Below, one piece after another: positions 6,418 through 8,771 of a stretch of DNA of 8,771 bases (positions are counted from its first letter, which is position 1; each line of letters starts with the position of its first letter). Location: NCBI GenBank assembly GCA_004558595.1, contig SFCN01000068.1:1-8771 (forward strand). Reading direction: 5' to 3'. A program made the position numbers and the translations under genes. The DNA comes from Phascolarctobacterium sp. Its GTDB lineage: Bacteria; Bacillota; Negativicutes; Acidaminococcales; Acidaminococcaceae. The notes below the pieces were generated by a model. It saw only the letters and a list, made by a program, of their open reading frames with translations, had not been told where the DNA came from and did no database searches.

Positions 6418-7666
6418 CAAAAATTTTCTCCACTTTTTTTCTGTCGCTGCCAGCTAAAATAGCCTTGCTTGCTGCCCAGCCCTTAGTCCACATAGGATAC
6501 TTAATGCGGTCGTCGGAGCCGATCATGGTATTTTCTTTAGCATAAGCCTCGTTGATGGCAGCCATGCGCTTATCGGAATGCTCCTGCTTATTTTTTGTTC
6601 CCTTCAGCACGCCGAAGGAGGACTGGCTCTTGGCAAATTTATCGAATTTGTCCGATTGCAAAAGGTAGTTCAAGAAGCGCTTGCTTTCCTCCACATGTTT
6701 GCTATTGGCGTTAACCACCATACGGGTATCCACATTGGTCATGAGGATATTGCCATCATCCTTAATGGGATAAGGATAGAGGGCATATTCAAATTTAGGG
6801 TTCAGCTTGGCCAGACGGAGATTATTCCAAGCGCCGGTGAGCATGAAGGGTGCTTCACCCTTGGCAAATTCCTTGAATTCATCCTTATTCTTCTCGAAGG
6901 TAAGGCATTTTTGCGTATCGATATAGGGAGTCAGCTCCATAGCCTTGGTAATGCCTGCCTCCAAAAGCTTGCTCATGGGCTGTTGCTTTTCATTAACAGC
7001 TTTGCACAGTGCCTCCGTTTTGTTTTGGGTATAGTAATCATGCCAGCTGCCTGCAATAATCACAGTGCCCAAAGATAGGTCCTGATTGACAATCAAGGGC
7101 TTTTTGCCATTGGCGCTAAAGGCAGCACAGGCCTTTTTAAAGTCCCCAAAATTTTGGGGAACCTCAATTTTCTTTTCCTTCAGTAAATCCATATTGCAGA
7201 AAAGGGCGAAGGCGCTAATAGAGGTGGATGCATAATAAATACTGCCGTCCTCCCAACGCATCTGGTCTATGACCTGGGGCAGATATTCCTTCATGGCCGG
7301 CAAATCGTTAAGCTTAGCCACATAGCCCTTCTTTTGGTAGCGTAAAAGACGGTCGTGGTCCACAATAAAAAGATCGTCTCCGTTTCCAGAATCAAGGCGT
7401 TTATCTAAAATATTGTAATACTCCGCGCCCTTTAAGGATTCATAGGTAATGGAAACATGGGGATTGGCCTTCATGTAATCGTTGAGGATGTCCTCAATAA
7501 CTGCCACGTCCCTAGCCTCCACCTTATTGCCGTAAAAGGTCAGCACAACCTTTTCTTTATTCTTATTGCTAGTCATTGTTTTGGTGCGGGCACTATCGCC
7601 GCCACAGCCCTGCAAAACTAGTCCCAGTGCCAGCAGTGCGCAGCTACAAGCCTTCCATACTTTCAT
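6392..7666 (-). CDS. Extracellular solute-binding lipoprotein, family 1
   Basis: The 424-aa protein has a lipoprotein signal peptide: a basic start (MKVWK), a hydrophobic core and the lipobox LQGC with Cys21, so it should be a membrane-anchored exported protein. The mature part fits the family-1 (MalE/CUT1-type) carbohydrate-binding fold. It begins with KVVLTFYGNKV and an ANPHVSITYES strand. Later come GDDLFIVDHDRLLRYQKKGYV, the helix FKEFAKGEAPFMLTGAW and the hinge region NVDTRMVVNANSKHVEESKRFLNYL. Such proteins normally feed ABC importers, but no permease or ATPase gene lies here. Instead two sensor kinases follow in the same operon, the first overlapping by 26 nt. I infer a sensing role, presenting a bound ligand to the Cache kinase. 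AGGAGG sits 9 nt before the ATG at 7664-7666. The ligand is unknown. Confidence 0.88.
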   Translation of the reverse strand: MKVWKACSCALLALGLVLQGCGGDSARTKTMTSNKNKEKVVLTFYGNKVEARDVAVIEDILNDYMKANPHVSITYESLKGAEYYNILDKRLDSGNGDDLFIVDHDRLLRYQKKGYVAKLNDLPAMKEYLPQVIDQMRWEDGSIYYASTSISAFALFCNMDLLKEKKIEVPQNFGDFKKACAAFSANGKKPLIVNQDLSLGTVIIAGSWHDYYTQNKTEALCKAVNEKQQPMSKLLEAGITKAMELTPYIDTQKCLTFEKNKDEFKEFAKGEAPFMLTGAWNNLRLAKLNPKFEYALYPYPIKDDGNILMTNVDTRMVVNANSKHVEESKRFLNYLLQSDKFDKFAKSQSSFGVLKGTKNKQEHSDKRMAAINEAYAKENTMIGSDDRIKYPMWTKGWAASKAILAGSDRKKVEKIFDADSKQAK

Positions 7667-7692
7667 TTAATCCATCCTCCTATTGCTATTTA

Positions 7693-7845
7693 TCAATTCT
7701 CAATAATTTCTACATAGGGTGTGGGCTCCAGTAAGGGCTTGCCCTTCTTAAAGTAGTCCAACCAGTCCTTGCGCACAATACGCTTACCTCGCGCAAATGC
7801 TTTTTCACCCTGCCTTGCATCCGCAGCCTTGCGGCGCTGCTTATT
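7693..7845 (-). pseudogene. 3' remnant of an unknown gene
   Basis: A 50-codon frame without ATG runs from a TAA at 7846-7848 to TGA 7693-7695, ending 26 nt before the lipoprotein ATG. Its translation is strongly protein-like: a basic helix (KQRRKAADARQGEKAF), then GKRIVRKDWLDYF, then PTPYVEIIEN. 25 of the 40 bases at 7801-7840 are G/C, like the neighbouring genes, whereas the DNA upstream drops to about 18% G/C (11 of 60 at 7981-8040). I read this as the surviving tail of a gene whose front was lost at a junction near 7846. I do not recognise the family. The basic character suggests a nucleic-acid-binding protein, but that is a guess. Confidence 0.6.
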
Positions 7846-7867
7846 TTAGGACAAGTCCTTTTGTCAA
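7840..7867 (-). promoter_or_regulatory. Candidate promoter with palindrome in the spacer
   Basis: A consensus TTGACA (7862-7867) is 16 bp from a weak AATAAG (7840-7845). The spacer holds the perfect 12-bp palindrome AGGACTTGTCCT (7848-7859). It could drive the lipoprotein-kinase operon under a dimeric regulator. The weak -10 keeps confidence low. Confidence 0.35.
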
Positions 7868-8103
7868 AAATCTTTCCTTAACTATACTTCAAACGTATAA
7901 TTAATCATATATCATAAAATTTGTTACATATATTTTAGTATAACATAAAAAGATTGCCTATTCAACCTACTATTGGGGGGGTAATCAACAGTATTACTTT
8001 TGTTTTTAGTAGTATTCACTATTATTTTTAATAATTACTTTGCTTGTACTTAGCTGTAAAGCGAAAAATTCTTTCTAAAATAATAGCATCAAGAACAGCT
8101 ATC
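7866..8103. other. AT-rich intergenic stretch without a supported gene
   Basis: This stretch contains the 7937-7965 promoter, a run of seven G (7975-7981) and a loose AGCTGT/ACAGCT inverted repeat (8052-8057 and 8095-8100). A 25-codon minus-strand frame (8028-8105) has only a TTG start and no ribosome binding site, so I do not call it a gene. Otherwise I see nothing. Confidence 0.6.
7937..7965 (-). promoter_or_regulatory. Candidate extended -10 promoter of the lipoprotein-kinase operon
   Basis: TTGAAT (7960-7965) and TATACT (7937-7942) are 17 bp apart, with TGT immediately before the -10 box (extended -10). Transcription would start near 7930. The leader to the lipoprotein ATG would be about 260 nt and would include the gene remnant. 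This is the best minus-strand promoter match upstream of the operon. Confidence 0.5.
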
Positions 8104-8142
8104 AAAAAAAGAGCGACCCAAAGCGGTCATTCTCTTCTTTTT
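8104..8142 (-). terminator. Intrinsic terminator, possibly bidirectional
   Basis: On the minus strand a stem pairs AAGAGAATGACC with GGTCGCTCTTTT around the loop GCTTTG, with one A/C mismatch and G-U pairs, and leads into a seven-T run. The plus strand also forms a shorter hairpin followed by CTTCTTTTT. No minus-strand gene is visible upstream of it in the window. Confidence 0.7.
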
Positions 8143-8190
8143 GACTCCGAAGCTCATAATTGAATATTACTATACCTCTGCTTCGCCTAA

Positions 8191-8225
8191 AACACAAAAA
8201 TCCCCCGACCGAAGCCGAGGGATTT
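8191..8225 (-). terminator. Intrinsic terminator with UUCG loop (hairpin repeat, copy 2)
   Basis: This is the same 28-base hairpin as 1070-1097, differing only in the loop (C(UUCG)G against C(UACG)G), and followed by TTTTTGTGTTTT. About 34 bases are shared between the copies. The G-U pairs again require minus-strand RNA. It lies only about 20 bases after the -10 box at 8245-8250. Confidence 0.85.
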
Positions 8226-8238
8226 GATTAACTTTGTC
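8192..8238 (-). ncRNA. Possible ~50-nt RNA made of a terminator hairpin
   Basis: A strong promoter (8245-8273) would start RNA near 8238, and the UUCG hairpin would end it near 8192. The product would be a 5' tail of about 13 nt plus a very stable stem-loop. Read-through would reach the second terminator (8104-8142) for a product of about 135 nt. No reading frame of note is included. The RNA is predicted only from the promoter-terminator geometry. Confidence 0.3.
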
Positions 8239-8244
8239 TATTTA

Positions 8245-8273
8245 ATTTTATCATTCCGAACATATATAGTCAA
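8245..8273 (-). promoter_or_regulatory. Strong minus-strand promoter without a gene
   Basis: TTGACT (8268-8273) and TAAAAT (8245-8250) are exactly 17 bp apart, with TGA before the -10 box (extended -10). It points away from the nuclease gene and into the hairpin at 8198-8225. It is divergent from the plus-strand promoter at 8347-8375. Confidence 0.6.
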
Positions 8274-8346
8274 CTTTATGTGTATTCACTATTTATTGTT
8301 CCCTTATATAGTGTTAAATTTTACATTATGTTTGTATTGCAAACTA

Positions 8347-8375
8347 TTGTACTCTAAGATATTTTAGTGTATAAT
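8347..8375 (+). promoter_or_regulatory. Promoter of the structured RNA and nuclease gene
   Basis: TTGTAC (8347-8352) and a perfect TATAAT (8370-8375) are 17 bp apart, predicting a start near 8382. The -35 box is weak (3 of 6), which would fit a regulated promoter. Confidence 0.6.
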
Positions 8376-8383
8376 TATCTTAG
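8354..8383 (+). promoter_or_regulatory. Candidate operator: 8+8 bp perfect dyad around the -10 box
   Basis: CTAAGATA (8354-8361) and TATCTTAG (8376-8383) are perfect inverted copies. Their centres are 22 bp apart, about two helical turns, and they flank TATAAT and cover the likely transcription start. This is typical geometry for a dimeric repressor site. The regulator is not visible in the window. Confidence 0.55.
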
Positions 8384-8492
8384 TTGCAGCGGTAGCCTTG
8401 CAAATCAGGAAGTTTTCTCTGGTTTCCAAGGAGCTTCTGCCCGAGCGTGCGGTTCGGTTGGCACCTGTCAGAGCTTGACAGGTGCTTTTTTT
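8382..8492 (+). ncRNA. Structured ~111-nt leader or small RNA upstream of the nuclease gene
   Basis: Three consecutive hairpins fill the predicted transcript. The first (8386-8440) joins GCAG/CTGC, a G-U-rich middle, then CCTTG/CAAGG and AAATCAG/CTGGTTT around a 10-nt loop. The second (8441-8457) is CCGAGC/GTTCGG with a 5-nt loop. The third is the terminator at 8461-8492. The transcript starts only about 4 nt before the first hairpin. An alternative GTGC (8447-8450)/GCAC (8461-8464) pairing could compete with the terminator. It could be a stand-alone small RNA or an attenuator controlling the nuclease. I do not recognise a known RNA family. Confidence 0.5.
8461..8492 (+). terminator. Intrinsic terminator between promoter and nuclease gene
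   Basis: GCACCTGTCA (8461-8470) pairs perfectly with TGACAGGTGC (8476-8485) around a 5-nt loop and is followed by seven T. It lies 21 nt before the nuclease ATG, so the nuclease mRNA must read through it or start from another site. Confidence 0.9.
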
Positions 8493-8513
8493 GTTAGGAA
8501 GGGAGTTGATTTT

Positions 8514-8771
8514 ATGGTCACTGAAGAAACTCGCCAAAAATACAAAAAGACGATAGACGAGTTCTGTTTGATGGATGACACCTTTATGTCCGTAGTATTT
8601 GGCAAGGACATAAAGCTTGCAGAAATGCTATTGCAGATTATTCTTGAGGATGATAAAATTAAGGTGATAGAATGCTCTAACCAATACGTCATTAAGAATT
8701 TGCAAGGGCATTCCTCCACGCTGGATATTTTCTGCATTGATGGCAATGGTGAATACTTCAATGTGGAAGTT
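8514..8771 (+). CDS. Rpn-family PD-(D/E)XK nuclease, N-terminal part (cut by window edge)
   Basis: The 86 residues visible from ATG 8514 run open to the window end. AAGGGAG lies 8 nt before the ATG. The segment FMSVVFGKDIKLAEMLLQII is typical of the start of Rpn/PDDEXK_2 (YhgA-like) proteins. LDIFCIDGNGEYFNVEV, with Asp71 and Glu85, matches the family active site D...(D/N)G.x.N(I/V)E(M/V)Q, whose glutamine would fall just past the edge. Rpn proteins are DNA endonucleases reported to promote RecA-independent recombination; many occur in multiple variable copies, and some are annotated as putative transposases. The gene sits behind a terminator and a dyad-flanked promoter, suggesting tight control. 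The C-terminal half is not visible, so completeness cannot be judged. Confidence 0.8.
   Translation, partial: MVTEETRQKYKKTIDEFCLMDDTFMSVVFGKDIKLAEMLLQIILEDDKIKVIECSNQYVIKNLQGHSSTLDIFCIDGNGEYFNVEV

Larger units (their letters stand above)
8012..8293. repeat. 12-nt direct repeat pair bracketing the terminator block
   Basis: GTATTCACTATT occurs at 8012-8023 and 8282-8293. The 258 bases between contain both minus-strand terminators and the minus-strand promoter. The pair could be a relic of insertion or recombination, but in DNA this AT-rich a 12-base match may be chance. Confidence 0.35.

Noticed and set aside
8028..8105. 25-codon minus-strand frame (TTG start) resembling a small hydrophobic peptide
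   Set aside because: It has no ribosome binding site, and its start overlaps the U-run of the terminator at 8104-8142.
8468..8761. 97-codon minus-strand frame over the nuclease start
   Set aside because: It is the reverse of the Rpn gene, which has a good ribosome binding site and active-site motif on the plus strand.
1..8771. tRNA, rRNA, CRISPR array or complete insertion sequence
   Set aside because: No cloverleaf, regularly spaced repeats or transposase frame with terminal repeats was seen on either strand.

Overview
The window looks like accessory DNA from a low-to-mid-GC Bacillota genome. Strong AGGAGG-type ribosome binding sites, TTGAC-type promoters, a lipobox lipoprotein and the gene families all fit. 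A gut Negativicutes-type organism is my best guess, but no gene here is diagnostic.

Layout. Bases 1-343 are mostly gene-free. They hold an inverted repeat, copy A of a dispersed repeat, and a short minus-strand frame resembling a NUMOD1-type DNA-binding repeat. Bases 344-1020 carry a minus-strand toxin-antitoxin operon: a RelB/DinJ-type antitoxin followed by a Doc/Fic-type toxin, with an ATGA overlap and a near-consensus promoter. Bases 1056-1212 hold a terminator hairpin with a UNCG loop, copy B of the dispersed repeat and a long inverted repeat.

Bases 1213-7666 are a tight three-gene minus-strand operon. It runs from a family-1 solute-binding lipoprotein to a Cache/PAS hybrid histidine kinase to a BvgS-like hybrid histidine kinase with two fused periplasmic binding domains. 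There is no permease, HPt protein or output regulator in the window, so this reads as a sensory module whose output lies elsewhere. The two kinase genes meet at an 11-C homopolymer that could alter their translational coupling by slippage.

Upstream of the operon, 7693-7845 is the 3' end of a decapitated gene that stops abruptly at an AT-rich block (7846-8380). The block contains candidate promoters, two minus-strand terminators and a promoter-plus-hairpin unit that could make an RNA of about 50 nt. On the plus strand, 8347-8771 forms a compact cassette: a promoter with an 8+8 bp dyad around its -10 box, a roughly 111-nt three-hairpin RNA ending in a strong terminator, and the start of an Rpn/PD-(D/E)XK nuclease gene cut by the window edge. 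This cassette and the orphan sensory operon are the two most interesting systems here. All functional calls come from reading motifs by eye; no database search was run.
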